Assembly (NCBI RefSeq): GCF_029210375.1
Contig: NZ_JARGER010000037.1
Span: forward strand, 231,342 to 295,341
Length of the DNA: 64,000 bases
Origin: Nocardioides sp. YIM 152315
GTDB lineage: Bacteria; Actinomycetota; Actinomycetes; Propionibacteriales; Nocardioidaceae
Direction of reading: 5' to 3'
The notes under the pieces were generated by a model, which was not told where the DNA came from, did not search any database, and saw nothing but the letters and a program-made list of their open reading frames with translations. This document shows positions 33,066 to 44,886 of the stretch, piece by piece (the first letter of the stretch is position 1; the number at the start of each line of letters is the position of its first letter). The position numbers were made by a program, and so were the translations under genes.

Positions 33066-34054
33066 TCAGATCGGGCGGTCGGACCGGTTGCGCGGGTCCA
33101 TGATGTCCACGATCCGCTGCAGGTCGTCGAGCGAGGCGAACTCGACGGTGATCTTGCCCTTGGCCCGGCCCAGGTCGACCTTCACCCGGGTCTCGAACCG
33201 GTCGGAGAGACGTTCGGCCAGGTCGACCAGGCCCGGCGCCACCGGCTTCCTGCGCACGACGCGGGGCGCCGTCGACTCCTCGGTGTCGCGCAGCGCCACG
33301 ATCTCCTCGAGGCCGCGCACGCTGATGCCCTCGGCGATCACCCGGGAGGCGAGCCGGTCCTGCACCTCCGCGTCGCCCACGGCCAGCAGCGCCCGGGCGT
33401 GCCCGGCCGACAGCACTCCGGCGGCGACCCGCCGCTGGACCGCGGGGCTCAGCTTCAGCAGGCGCAGCGTGTTGCTGATCTGCGGCCGCGACCGGCCGAT
33501 GCGGCCCGCGAGCTCCTCGTGGGTGCAGCCGAAGTCGTCGAGCATCTGCTGGTACGCCGCGGCCTCCTCCAACGGGTTGAGCTGCGAGCGGTGCAGGTTC
33601 TCCAGCAGGGCGTCGCGCAGCATGTCGACGTCGTCGGTCTCGCGGACGATCGCCGGGACGCTGTCGAGACCAGCGGCCTGGGTGGCCCGCCACCGCCGCT
33701 CGCCCATGACCAGCTCGTACTCCTCCGGGCCGTGCTTGCGCACGACCACGGGCTGGAGCACGCCGATCTCGCGCACCGAGTGCACCAGCTCCGCCATCGC
33801 GTCCTCGTCGAAGACCTGACGGGGCTGCACGTCGTTCGGGCGGATCTGCGCGACCGGGATCTCCGCGAAGTAGGCCCCCGCGACCGGCGCCAGGCCGGTC
33901 GTCCCCTCGAGCATCTCGGGCGGAGCCGGGACGCCGCCCGCGACGGTGTCGGCCCCGTCGGCGTCGGCTCCGGGGGCGGGCGCGGACGGCGCGGTCGGGA
34001 TCAGCGACCCGAGGCCTCTGCCGAGTCCACGACGCTGGGGCGGACGGTTGGCGT

Positions 34055-34058
<4 letters not shown>
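33066..34058 (-). CDS. parB: Chromosome-partitioning protein ParB
   Basis: 330 residues. The N-terminus [13 protein letters not shown] contains the ParA-interaction peptide. The CTP-binding ParB/Srx domain includes [24 protein letters not shown] and [13 protein letters not shown]; the helix-turn-helix region includes [23 protein letters not shown]. The C-terminal dimerisation part has [29 protein letters not shown]. ParB loads on parS, two copies of which lie in parA and rsmG just upstream. The ATG overlaps the parA stop. Confidence 0.96.
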
Positions 34059-36464
<2,406 letters not shown>

Positions 36465-36472
<8 letters not shown>

Positions 36473-37457
36473 TGGTGCCTCCCTCGGGCTTCGGCTTGGG
36501 ATTGGGTCGCGGCGCGCCCTTCTTGCGCTGCTGACGCGACTGCTTCTTGGGCTGGGCGCGCTGCGGCGGCCGCCGCTCGAGCTCGGGCTCGGGCGTCGAC
36601 TGCACCTCGGGAGCCTTGCCGTGCTTGGCGGCCCGCAGTCGGTCCCGCTCCTCCTTGGCCTTGGCGGCGGCCGTGCCGGGAGCAGGGTTGTTCCGGATCA
36701 CGTAGAACTGCTGGCCCATCGTCCAGAGGTTGGAGGTGGTCCAGTAGAAGAGGACCGCGATCGGGAACGCGATGCCACCGACCGCGAAGACGACGGGCAG
36801 CACGTAGAGCAGCAGCTTCTGCTGCTGGGCGTAGGGACCGGACAGCGCGTCCGGCGGCATGTTCTTGCTCATCAGCTGGCGCTGGGTCGTGAACGTGGTC
36901 GCCGTCATCGCGACCACGAGGAGGGCCGCCACGATCATGACCGCGACGTCGCCGTCCGCCTTGAGGAAGGTCGCCTTGAGCGGGATCCCGAACAGCTCGG
37001 CGTTCTGGAAGCTGTGGGCGAGGTCCGTGGTGATGAACGCCTTGCCGTCGCCCTTCGCGGCGTGGTGGTCGAGCAGCCGGAAGAGCGCCAGGAAGATCGG
37101 CATCTGGATCAGGATCGGCAGGCACGAGGCGAACGGGTTCGTGCCGCTCTCCCGGTAGAGCTTCATCGTCTCCTGGGCGAGACGCTCCCGGTCGTGGCCG
37201 TACTTCTTCTGCAGCTCCTTGACCTTCGGCTGGATCAGCTGCATGTTCCGGCTGGACTTGATCTGCTTGACGAAGAGCGGGATCAGCGCCGCCCGCACGG
37301 TCAGCGTCAGGCCGATGATCGACAGCACCCAGATCAGGCCGCTGTCCGGGTCCATCCCGATCGACTCGAGCAGCCAGTGCCACGCGACCAGCACTGCGGA
37401 GATCGCGTAGTAGAGCGGCGTCATGATCAGACCGCCGAGGTCGCCGAGGAATCCCAC
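36465..37457 (-). CDS. yidC: Membrane protein insertase YidC
   Basis: 330 residues, actinobacterial type without the large periplasmic domain. Hydrophobic segments start at LYYAISAVLVAWHWLL; the conserved arginine lies in LTVRAALIPLFVKQIKSSRNMQLIQPKVKELQKKYG. Later helices include PIFLALFRLLDH and FPIAVLFYWTTSNLWTMGQQ. The C-terminus is strongly basic (RRPPQRAQPKKQSRQQRKKGAPRPNPKPKPEGG), suited to ribosome contact. It inserts proteins into the cytoplasmic membrane alone or with SecYEG. Confidence 0.96.
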
Positions 37458-37460
37458 GGA

Positions 37461-37754
37461 TCAGGCTCCTTGCACAGGGGTTGGGGACGTGCCCGCGGTG
37501 GGGCGGGAGGACTGGGTCGGGCGGCGACGAGGCGGCACCGGGTCGTAGCCGCCGGCCGCCCAGGGGTGGCAGCGCACCAGCCGGCGTACGGCGAGCCAGG
37601 TCCCGCGCACGCTCCCGTGCACGGTCACCGCTTCGAGCGCGTACGCCGAGCACGACGGGTGGTAGCGGCACACCTGGCCGTAGAGCGGACTGATCGTCAG
37701 GCGGTAGACGCGCAGGAACGCGATCAGCCCCCATCGCACCGGGTCGTACCTCAC
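37461..37754 (-). CDS. yidD: Membrane protein insertion efficiency factor YidD
   Basis: 97 residues from GTG 37754, which overlaps the rnpA stop (GTGA). The family signature is [59 protein letters not shown] short hydrophobic/amphipathic N-terminus precedes it. A longer frame from 37781 is possible but would overlap rnpA more. YidD aids YidC-dependent insertion. Confidence 0.92.
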   Translation of the reverse strand: MRYDPVRWGLIAFLRVYRLTISPLYGQVCRYHPSCSAYALEAVTVHGSVRGTWLAVRRLVRCHPWAAGGYDPVPPRRRPTQSSRPTAGTSPTPVQGA

Positions 37755-38092
37755 CGCGACACCCCCACTCGCGACAGGCAACGTGCGAGATCGCCCTGGA
37801 GTTCCGACGAGGACGACCCGGCGGCACCCGGGAGCGCCCTGACCACGAGCACAGCGGAGCCCGGGAGCGACGCGAGGTGCTCCCGGGCCTGGTGTCGGAG
37901 TCGGCGCTTCACGCGGTTGCGGACCACGGCGTTGCCCACGGCCTTACTGACCACGAAGCCGACGCGCGCCTCGCTCCCGTCGGGGTCATCGGCCAGGTGG
38001 ACGACGAGCGTCCGCGAGCCCGCCTTGCGTCCGGTGCGGACTGCCCGCTGGAACGAGGGACCGTCGGTGAGGCGATGCGCGCTGGACAGCAC
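37751..38092 (-). CDS. rnpA: Ribonuclease P protein component
   Basis: 113 residues. [31 protein letters not shown] holds the RNR motif of the RNase P protein; the start is [24 protein letters not shown]. With the rnpB RNA (not in this window) it trims tRNA 5' leaders. GTG start 25 nt after rpmH, the universal rpmH-rnpA order. Confidence 0.95.
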   Translation of the reverse strand: MLSSAHRLTDGPSFQRAVRTGRKAGSRTLVVHLADDPDGSEARVGFVVSKAVGNAVVRNRVKRRLRHQAREHLASLPGSAVLVVRALPGAAGSSSSELQGDLARCLSRVGVSR

Positions 38093-38117
38093 GTGCCGGC
38101 CCGGGCGGCGGCGTGCC

Positions 38118-38255
38118 TCAGACGGCGAGGCTCTTGCGGCCCTTGCGGCGCCGCGAGGAGAGGATCGACCGGCCCGCGCGCGTGCGCATGCGCAGACGGA
38201 AGCCGTGCACCTTGTGCCGGCGGCGGTTGTTCGGCTGGTACGTGCGCTTGCTCAC
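38118..38255 (-). CDS. rpmH: 50S ribosomal protein L34
   Basis: 45 residues: (GTG)[17 protein letters not shown], then [27 protein letters not shown]. This is the full, highly conserved L34. GTG at 38255 is preceded by GGAGAG. It is the first gene of the leftward rpmH-rnpA-yidD-yidC-jag-rsmG-parA-parB series from the origin. Confidence 0.96.
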   Translation of the reverse strand: MSKRTYQPNNRRRHKVHGFRLRMRTRAGRSILSSRRRKGRKSLAV

Positions 38256-38888
38256 GAGGTTCTCTCCATGCTGGTCGGGCCCGAGCTGCTCGAGCGAAGT
38301 CCGAAGGCGGCCATCCCGGCCGGCGACGGGTGCCGTAGCCTCTTCGGCAGGCACCGCGCACCCACGACAGCCCCCGCGAGGCGGCTGTCTTCGTGGGCAT
38401 GCGGCACCGGTCGACACGGGGTGACCGCACAACGGTACGCGCCCGCAATCCACAGGGTCAAACCGGCATCGGGCCGGATCCGGCCGGCCTGTGGATGACG
38501 TCTTGCCGGTGCGCTTCCCCGCTTGTTACGTTCCTCGGGACCGAGGTTCCCCGCCGGCTTCGATCCACCCACTTCCCCGCAGGTCGTGTGACCCCCGCCA
38601 CAACATCCGGAAAAGGCCATCTGACCTGCGGAAACACGGAAGTGCGTGGCTCGGGGACGTGTCTCGGAACCGGCCCTCTCCACAACGAGAGGATCGGGTT
38701 CACAACCTGTGGACAAAGTTGTGGACGCAACTCGGCCCGCCACGCCCAGTGCAGCCCGCCGGAGCGATCCGGAGTGCCTCCGAGCTGACCTGTTCCGCTG
38801 CGGATCCGGACCAGCGTCCAGGACCATGGGGCCGCACCAGCCCAAACCAGCTCGGACAGCTCGGACAGCAGCGCAGAAAGCGGGAACG
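38256..38888. promoter_or_regulatory. rpmH-dnaA intergenic region with DnaA-box-like sites
   Basis: This 633-nt gap has no gene. It holds a perfect high-GC-type DnaA box, TGTGGACAA (complement TTGTCCACA) at 38708-38716, an adjacent TGTGGACGC at 38720-38728, TGTGGATGA at 38490-38498, CAATCCACA at 38446-38454 and CTCTCCACA at 38676-38684. It must contain the divergent rpmH and dnaA promoters. The paired boxes at 38708-38728 sit where DnaA could autoregulate dnaA, or this may be part of oriC. Confidence 0.6.
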
Positions 38889-40331
38889 GTGGAGCAGCAG
38901 ACCTCGGACCTCGACCACGCCTGGCGAGGCGTGGTCGACGACCTCCAGCCCAACCAGCGCGCCTGGCTCAAGGCCAGTGAGCCGGTGACCCTGCACGAGA
39001 GCACCGCGATCGTGGCCGTGCCCAACGACTTCACGCGCAACCAGCTCGAGGGTCGGCTGCGCGCCCAGCTCGAGGACGCCCTCAGTGAGCGCTTCGGCCG
39101 CGAGATCCGGATCGCCGTGACGGTGAACCCCGCGCTGGAGGCGGCCACGCCGCCGGTCGAGAACGCCGCCCCGGAGCAGGTCGGTCGACAAGACGACTTG
39201 TCGACAAATCGACAGGCCCCGGCCGCGCCACCGCTGACGACACCCGCCCCCGTGCCGGAGCCCGCGGACGCCGGCCCACGGCCGACCGCGCTCGAGACGC
39301 GGCTCAACCCGAAGTACACCTTCGAGACGTTCGTCATCGGCTCGTCCAACCGCTTCCCGCACGCCGCAGCCGTGGCGGTCGCGGAAGCGCCCGGCAAGGC
39401 CTACAACCCCCTGCTCGTCTACGGCGACTCCGGTCTGGGCAAGACGCACCTCCTGCACGCCATCGGCCACTACGTCCGCTCGCTCTACACCGCGGCGCGC
39501 GTCCGGTACGTCTCGAGCGAGGAGTTCACCAACGAGTTCATCAACGCGATCCGCGACGACCGGCAGGACCGGTTCAAGCGTCGCTACCGCGACGTCGACG
39601 TGCTCCTCATCGACGACATCCAGTTCCTGGAGGGGAAGACCCAGACCCAGGAGGAGTTCTTCCACACCTTCAACACGCTCCACAACGCCAACAAGCAGAT
39701 CGTGCTCACCTCCGACCGCGCCCCGAAGCGGCTCGAGGCGCTCGAGGACCGGCTGCGCAACCGCTTCGAGTGGGGCCTGATCACCGACGTCCAGCCGCCG
39801 GACCTCGAGACCAGGATCGCGATCCTGCGCAAGAAGGCGGCCATGGACCGGCTCACCGCGCCTCCGGACGTGCTCGAGTTCATCGCGTCGAAGATCCAGA
39901 CGAACATCCGTGAGCTCGAGGGCGCGCTGATCCGCGTCACCGCCTTCGCCAACCTCAACCGCCAGGAGGTCGACATGACCCTGGCGGAGATCGTGCTCAA
40001 GGACCTCATCCCCGAGGGCGGCGAGCCGGAGATCACCGCCGCGCTGATCATCGCGCAGACCGCGGCGTACTTCGGTCTCTCCATCGAGGAGCTCACCGGC
40101 CCGAGCCGCGGCCGGCACCTGGTGATGGCCCGGCAGATCGCCATGTACCTGTGCCGCGAGCTCACCGACCTGTCACTGCCCAAGATCGGCGCGCAGTTCG
40201 GCAACCGCGACCACACGACCGTCATGTACGCCGACCGCAAGATCAACCAGCTCCTCGCCGAGCGGCGAGCGGTCTTCAACCAGGTCTCCGAGCTGACCAA
40301 CCGGATCAAGATGCAGGCCCGTCAGACCTGA
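38889..40331 (+). CDS. dnaA: Chromosomal replication initiator DnaA
   Basis: 480 residues from GTG 38889 ([26 protein letters not shown]). Domain I is followed by a short proline-rich domain II (about 80-130), then the AAA+ domain with Walker [16 protein letters not shown], Walker [14 protein letters not shown] and a sensor [24 protein letters not shown]. Domain IV ends with the DNA-binding [12 protein letters not shown]. The frame is open upstream (ATG at 38826 possible), but the chosen start fits the family's domain I. In domain II a 9-bp stem, GTCGACAAG/CTTGTCGAC, lies at 39184-39205. Confidence 0.96.
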   Translation: MEQQTSDLDHAWRGVVDDLQPNQRAWLKASEPVTLHESTAIVAVPNDFTRNQLEGRLRAQLEDALSERFGREIRIAVTVNPALEAATPPVENAAPEQVGRQDDLSTNRQAPAAPPLTTPAPVPEPADAGPRPTALETRLNPKYTFETFVIGSSNRFPHAAAVAVAEAPGKAYNPLLVYGDSGLGKTHLLHAIGHYVRSLYTAARVRYVSSEEFTNEFINAIRDDRQDRFKRRYRDVDVLLIDDIQFLEGKTQTQEEFFHTFNTLHNANKQIVLTSDRAPKRLEALEDRLRNRFEWGLITDVQPPDLETRIAILRKKAAMDRLTAPPDVLEFIASKIQTNIRELEGALIRVTAFANLNRQEVDMTLAEIVLKDLIPEGGEPEITAALIIAQTAAYFGLSIEELTGPSRGRHLVMARQIAMYLCRELTDLSLPKIGAQFGNRDHTTVMYADRKINQLLAERRAVFNQVSELTNRIKMQARQT

Positions 40332-40797
40332 CGGACACCGGCTCCGTCCTCGACCCGGCACCAGAACCCTGGGCCGGGTCGATCCCATTTCGTGTCGTTC
40401 GGTGCCTGTGGACGAGGTGTGCGCGACCACGGCGCCAGCCGGGAGAGACTGTGGACGACGAACGACACTCCTGCGCACGACGCGACGCGCTCCACATCGC
40501 CCGTGACTCGTCCATCGGTGGTTCCACACCCCCTGTGCACGGCCGAACCGCGCACTGACCTGCGACGACGCCCGTCATCCACAGTTTCCACCGATGCTGT
40601 GACTCCGACGTACCTGTACTCGGACCGATCTCCCGTGAACTTCGAACCGGGCCCCTCCCTGGGGACAACCACCCCGAGCCGAACTCCACGTGCCACAGGT
40701 GCGCACGCCAAACCACACCGAACCTCCCGTGCGTCGGCGCCGCATGGCAGGATTCGCATCCCACCCGTCCGTGCCCGACCGATCCGAAGGACCCATC
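40332..40797. other. oriC: dnaA-dnaN intergenic region, candidate oriC
   Basis: 466 nt without a gene, the standard place of oriC in actinobacteria. DnaA-box-like sites include TGTGGACGA at 40407-40415 and 40450-40458 (both complement TCGTCCACA) and TCATCCACA at 40575-40583, plus weaker CGCTCCACA (40488) and GGTTCCACA (40520). Gene orientation switches from minus to plus around dnaA. No long AT-rich unwinding element is obvious by eye. It must also hold the dnaN promoter. Confidence 0.7.
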
Positions 40798-41934
40798 GTG
40801 AAGTTCCGCGTCGAGCGCGACGTCCTCGCCGATGCCGTCGCCTGGGCTGCCCGCAGCCTCCCGGTCCGTCCCAGCGTGCCGGTCCTCGCCGGCCTGCTCA
40901 TCGAGGCCAACGACGCCGGGCTGGTGCTCTCCACCTTCGACTACGAGACGTCCGCACGCGCCACCCTCAGCGCCCAGGTCAACGACGAGGGCCGTGCCCT
41001 GGTCAGCGGCCGCCTCCTCGCCGACATCTGCCGCAGCCTGCCGGCGAAGCCGGTCGACGTCGTCCTCGACGGCGCCCGGGTCTCGCTCACCTGCGGGTCG
41101 GCCCGCTTCAGCCTCCAGACCATGCCGGTCGAGGACTACCCCGCCCTGCCCGACATGCCGGCCGCGACCGGCACCGTCGACAGCGAGGCGTTCGCGCACG
41201 CGGTCGCGCAGGCCGTGACCGCCGCCGGCCGCGACGACATGCTCCCCGTCCTGACCGGCGTGCGCGTCGAGATCGACGGCTCGACGATCTCGCTGCTGGC
41301 GACCGACCGGTTCCGTCTCGCGCTGCGCGAGCTCGACTGGAACCCCGGCACTCCCGACGTCTCCGCGGCCGCGCTGGTCCCGGCCCGCGTGCTCGGCGAC
41401 ACCGCCAAGTCGCTGACGGCCGGAGGCGAGGTGACGATCGCGCTCGCGGCGACCGGCACCGGCGAGGGCATCATCGGCTTCGAGGGCGACGCGCCCGGCG
41501 GCCGTCGGCGTACGACGACCCGGCTGCTCGACGGTGAGTTCCCCAAGGTGCGCAGCCTCTTCCCGAGCGAGCACCTCACCACGGCGCTCGTCGACAAGAC
41601 CGCGCTCATCGAGTCGGTGCGACGCGTCTCGCTCGTGGCCGAGCGCAACACCGCGGTGCAGCTGGCCTTCAGCGACGGCGTGCTCACCCTCGACGCCGGC
41701 TCCGGAGACGAGGCGCAGGCGTCGGAGTCGATCGAGGCGAGCATCCAGGGCGACGACATCACCACCGGCTTCAACCCGCAGTTCCTCCTCGACGGGCTCA
41801 CGGTCATCGACCAGCAGGTCGTCGAGCTGGCCTTCACCCAGTCGTCGAAGCCGGTGGTCATCAGCGGGTCCACGGAGGGACAGCCGGAGACGGCGTTCCG
41901 CTACCTGCTGATGCCGCGCCGCCTGCTGAGCTGA
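40798..41934 (+). CDS. dnaN: DNA polymerase III sliding clamp (beta subunit)
   Basis: 378 residues with three clamp domains. MKFRVERDVLADAVAWAARSLPVRPSVPVLAGLLIEA starts domain 1; domain 2 has VTAAGRDDMLPVLTGVRVEIDGSTISLLATDRFRLALREL, and the end FRYLLMPRRLLS forms part of the partner-binding pocket region. It tethers polymerase III to DNA. GTG at 40798 has AAGGA 7 nt upstream; a longer frame upstream lies in the intergenic origin region. Confidence 0.97.
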   Translation: MKFRVERDVLADAVAWAARSLPVRPSVPVLAGLLIEANDAGLVLSTFDYETSARATLSAQVNDEGRALVSGRLLADICRSLPAKPVDVVLDGARVSLTCGSARFSLQTMPVEDYPALPDMPAATGTVDSEAFAHAVAQAVTAAGRDDMLPVLTGVRVEIDGSTISLLATDRFRLALRELDWNPGTPDVSAAALVPARVLGDTAKSLTAGGEVTIALAATGTGEGIIGFEGDAPGGRRRTTTRLLDGEFPKVRSLFPSEHLTTALVDKTALIESVRRVSLVAERNTAVQLAFSDGVLTLDAGSGDEAQASESIEASIQGDDITTGFNPQFLLDGLTVIDQQVVELAFTQSSKPVVISGSTEGQPETAFRYLLMPRRLLS

Positions 41935-42043
41935 ATGGCCCGCCCAGGATTGGGTTTCGACGCGCCGCCGCGCTCTCGCAAGCTCGGTCGCGGACTTGCT
42001 CAGCCTCCCGTCCCACGCCGTGCCCTCCTTCGTCGCGCCCGGC

Positions 42044-42055
42044 TAGGGTCGTGAC
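42044..42055 (+). promoter_or_regulatory. Leaderless -10 element of gnd
   Basis: TAGGGT (42044-42049) lies 6 nt before the gnd ATG at 42056, leaving no room for a ribosome-binding site. No clear -35 is seen. The 120-nt gap before it also has a GGTTTCGACGCGC...GCTCAGCC stretch (about 41954-42005) that may be a decayed intergenic repeat. Confidence 0.45.
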
Positions 42056-42958
42056 ATGGACATCGGACTCGTCGGACTCGGCAAGATGGGTGGCAACATG
42101 CGCACCCGCCTGCGCAACGCGGGGCACACGGTCGTCGGCTACGACCGCAACCCGGAGGTCGCCGACGTGGACAGCCTCGCCGCGATGGTCGACCGGCTGC
42201 CCGCGCCCCGCGTCGTCTGGGTGATGGTGCCCGCCGGCGACCCGACCCGTGACACGATCCGCGACCTGGGCGAGCTGCTCGGGGAGGGTGACCTGGTCGT
42301 CGACGGCGGCAACTCCAAGTGGACCGACGACCAGGCGAACGCCGAGCTGCTCGCCACCAAGGGCATCGGGTTCGTCGACTGCGGCGTCTCCGGCGGCGTC
42401 TGGGGTCTGCAGAACGGGTACGCGCTGATGTGCGGCGGCACCGACGACGACGTCGCCAAGGCACAGCCGGCCTTCGACGCGCTGAAGCCGGACGAGGGTG
42501 GCTTCGTCCACGCCGGCCAGCAGCCGGGGGCCGGCCACTTCGCCAAGATGGTCCACAACGGCATCGAGTACGCCATCATGCAGAGCTACGCCGAGGGCTG
42601 GGAGCTGCTCGAGAAGACCGACCTCGTCGACAACGTCGCCGAGGTGTTCGACTCCTGGCGCTCCGGCACCGTCATCCGGTCGTGGCTGCTGGACCTGCTG
42701 GTCGCGGCGCTCGAGGAGGACACCCACCTCGAGAAGATCGCCGGCTACGCCGAGGACTCGGGCGAGGGCCGCTGGACCGTCGAGGCGGCGATCGAGAACG
42801 CGGTGCCGATGAACGTGATCGCCGCGTCCCTCTTCGCCCGCTTCACCTCGCGGCAGGACGACAGCCCGGCGATGAAGGCGATCGCGGCGATGCGCAACCA
42901 GTTCGGCGGTCACGCCGTACGCACCGAGGCTCCTCCCGGCGGGGACGTGAGCTCGTGA
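42056..42958 (+). CDS. gnd: 6-phosphogluconate dehydrogenase, decarboxylating (short form)
   Basis: 300 residues. The Rossmann motif MDIGLVGLGKMGGNMRTRLRNAGHTVVGYDRN is followed by VVDGGNSKWTDD, DCGVSGGVWGLQNGYALMCGG and the catalytic region AGHFAKMVHNGIEYAIMQSYAEGWELL. It oxidises 6-phosphogluconate to ribulose 5-phosphate and CO2. The about 300-residue form is typical of NAD-preferring enzymes; the cofactor is inferred. It sits between dnaN and recF, as in several actinobacteria. Confidence 0.94.
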   Translation: MDIGLVGLGKMGGNMRTRLRNAGHTVVGYDRNPEVADVDSLAAMVDRLPAPRVVWVMVPAGDPTRDTIRDLGELLGEGDLVVDGGNSKWTDDQANAELLATKGIGFVDCGVSGGVWGLQNGYALMCGGTDDDVAKAQPAFDALKPDEGGFVHAGQQPGAGHFAKMVHNGIEYAIMQSYAEGWELLEKTDLVDNVAEVFDSWRSGTVIRSWLLDLLVAALEEDTHLEKIAGYAEDSGEGRWTVEAAIENAVPMNVIAASLFARFTSRQDDSPAMKAIAAMRNQFGGHAVRTEAPPGGDVSS

Positions 42959-42968
42959 GTGACCACCC

Positions 42969-44084
42969 GTGTACGTCGCGCACCTGACCCTCCACGACTT
43001 CCGGTCCTACGCGAGCGTCGACGTCGAGCTCGGGCCCGGGGTCACGGCGTTCATCGGGCGCAACGGCCAGGGCAAGACCAACCTGGTCGAGGCGATCGAC
43101 TACCTCTCGAGGCTCGCGTCGCACCGTGTCGCCTCGGATGCGCCCCTCATCCGCGCCGGCGCCGAGCAGGCGGTGGTGCGCGCCGCCGTCGTCCGCGACG
43201 GGCGCACCGCGGTGCTCGAGGTCGAGATCAACCCCGGCAGGTCCAACCGGGCGCGCGTCAACCGCTCGCCCCTCCCCCGGGCCCGCGAGCTCGTGGGCCT
43301 GGTGCGCACCGTCGTCTTCTCCCCCGAGGACCTCACGCTGGTCAAGGGCGACCCGAGCGACCGGCGCAGGTTCCTCGACGACCTGCTCGTGCTCCGGACG
43401 CCTCGGCTCGCGCGTGTCCGCTCCGACTACGACCGCGTGCTGCGCCAGCGCAACTCGCTGCTCAAGACCGCACGGATGAGCCGCGGCGCCCTCGACACCC
43501 TCGGGGTGTGGGACGCACACCTCGCTCGCACCGGCGCCGAGCTGCTGGCCGAGCGGCTGACGCTCGTCGACGCGCTGCGGCCCTACGTCGGCAAGGCGTA
43601 CGAGACCGTCGCCCGCGGCGCGAGCCGCGACGACGCCGACATCGAGTACAAGCCGTCCTTCGACCTCGAGGGTCGCACCGAGCGCGACGACCTGACCGAG
43701 GCGCTGCTGGCCGAGGTCGAGCGACGCCGAAACGACGAGGTCGACCGCGGGATCTCGCTGGTGGGCCCGCACCGTGACGAGCTGATGCTCCGACTCGGCG
43801 ACCTGCCGGTGAAGGGCTACGCCTCGCACGGCGAGTCGTGGTCGTTCGCGCTCGCACTGCGGCTCGCGTCGTACGACCTGCTCCGTGCCGACGGCGACGA
43901 CCCGATCCTCGTGCTCGACGACGTCTTCGCCGAGCTCGACACCGAGCGCCGCGCCCAGCTCGCCGAGCTGGTCGCCGGCGCCGAGCAGGTCCTGGTCACC
44001 GCCGCCGTCGGCGCCGACGTCCCGGATGCGCTCGCCGGGGTGCGGTACGCCGTGGGAGGAGGCGAGGTCGCGCGTGAGCAGTGA
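42969..44084 (+). CDS. recF: DNA replication/repair protein RecF
   Basis: 371 residues. [43 protein letters not shown] carries Walker A; the ABC signature region [27 protein letters not shown] and Walker [18 protein letters not shown] follow. RecF is an SMC-like ATPase that helps load RecA at gaps. GTG start. The 3' end overlaps the DUF721 gene by 11 nt. Confidence 0.95.
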   Translation: MYVAHLTLHDFRSYASVDVELGPGVTAFIGRNGQGKTNLVEAIDYLSRLASHRVASDAPLIRAGAEQAVVRAAVVRDGRTAVLEVEINPGRSNRARVNRSPLPRARELVGLVRTVVFSPEDLTLVKGDPSDRRRFLDDLLVLRTPRLARVRSDYDRVLRQRNSLLKTARMSRGALDTLGVWDAHLARTGAELLAERLTLVDALRPYVGKAYETVARGASRDDADIEYKPSFDLEGRTERDDLTEALLAEVERRRNDEVDRGISLVGPHRDELMLRLGDLPVKGYASHGESWSFALALRLASYDLLRADGDDPILVLDDVFAELDTERRAQLAELVAGAEQVLVTAAVGADVPDALAGVRYAVGGGEVAREQ

Positions 44085-44631
44085 GCGGCCCGAGGAGGGC
44101 GAGGAACGGCCCGGCCCCGAGCCGTCGCATCTGCCCGAGCACGATCCCGACGGCCTGGATCTCGCCCGCTCGCTGACTCGCGCGACGTCGAAGTCGACTC
44201 CGGCCGCGCGGCGGCCACGGCGCTCCGGCGACCGGCCGACCCGCGCGCGGGTCACCGGCGCGCACCCCGACGACCGCGACCCGCAGACGCTCGACAGCAC
44301 GCTCGGCCGCCTGGTCGCCGAGCACGGGTGGGAGCTGGACCTGCGGGTGCAGGGCGTCTTCGGCCGGTGGGCGGAGCTGGTCGGCGCGGAGGTCGCCCAG
44401 CACTGCACCCCCGAGACGTTCGCCGACGGCCGTCTGGTCGTGCGCACCGACTCCACCGCGTGGGCGACCCAGCTGCGACTGCTCGCGCCCACCCTGGTGC
44501 GGAGGCTCAACGAGGAGCTGGGCCACGGCACGGTGGCCGTGATCGAGGTGCTCGGCCCGCACCTGCCGACCTGGAAGAAGGGACCTCGGTCGGTCCGCGA
44601 CGGCCGCGGCCCGCGCGACACCTACGGCTGA
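44074..44631 (+). CDS. DUF721 / DciA-type replication protein
   Basis: 185 residues. A polar N-terminal half (about 80 residues) precedes the DUF721 core: [75 protein letters not shown], with the conserved W-x-x-x-V-G. DUF721 proteins of the DciA type act as replicative helicase loaders or operators. The recF-DUF721-gyrB order equals mycobacterial Rv0003-Rv0005. GTG at 44074 lies within the recF 3' end. Confidence 0.88.
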   Translation: MSSERPEEGEERPGPEPSHLPEHDPDGLDLARSLTRATSKSTPAARRPRRSGDRPTRARVTGAHPDDRDPQTLDSTLGRLVAEHGWELDLRVQGVFGRWAELVGAEVAQHCTPETFADGRLVVRTDSTAWATQLRLLAPTLVRRLNEELGHGTVAVIEVLGPHLPTWKKGPRSVRDGRGPRDTYG

Positions 44632-44799
44632 CCGCCGCGGCTCACCGGAGACGATCTGCGGAGCCCTCCGACGTACGGGGACCCGTCGACACCCCTGCGC
44701 GGCGCTCGGAACCGCACTCACGGCGCGCTCAGGGCCACTTTTCCTCCACAGACGACCCCACCGGGCAGTGCGTGACGTGGAATGCGGCCTTCTGAGGGC

Positions 44800-44805
44800 T
44801 ATCAT
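44800..44805 (+). promoter_or_regulatory. Candidate gyrB -10 element
   Basis: TATCAT is a strong -10 hexamer 81 nt upstream of the gyrB start and the only AT-rich hexamer of its kind in the 255-nt gap. No good -35 is seen at 17 nt. The implied mRNA leader is about 75 nt. Confidence 0.45.
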
Positions 44806-44886
44806 GGTGATCGGCCGCTGAGCGCCCGCGTTCGCGGCCATCTCCATGTGAAGATCCAGTGCAGACCACCGTCAGAAGAGGTGCGC

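Noticed and set aside
41954..42005. GGTTTCGACGCGC...GCTCAGCC stretch before gnd as an insertion element
   Set aside because: Only loosely repeat-like and no second copy in the window; mentioned only in the gnd promoter entry.
43885..44073. Upstream extension of the DUF721 frame inside recF
   Set aside because: Low-complexity and overlapping the conserved RecF C-terminus; GTG at 44074 is the family-like start.
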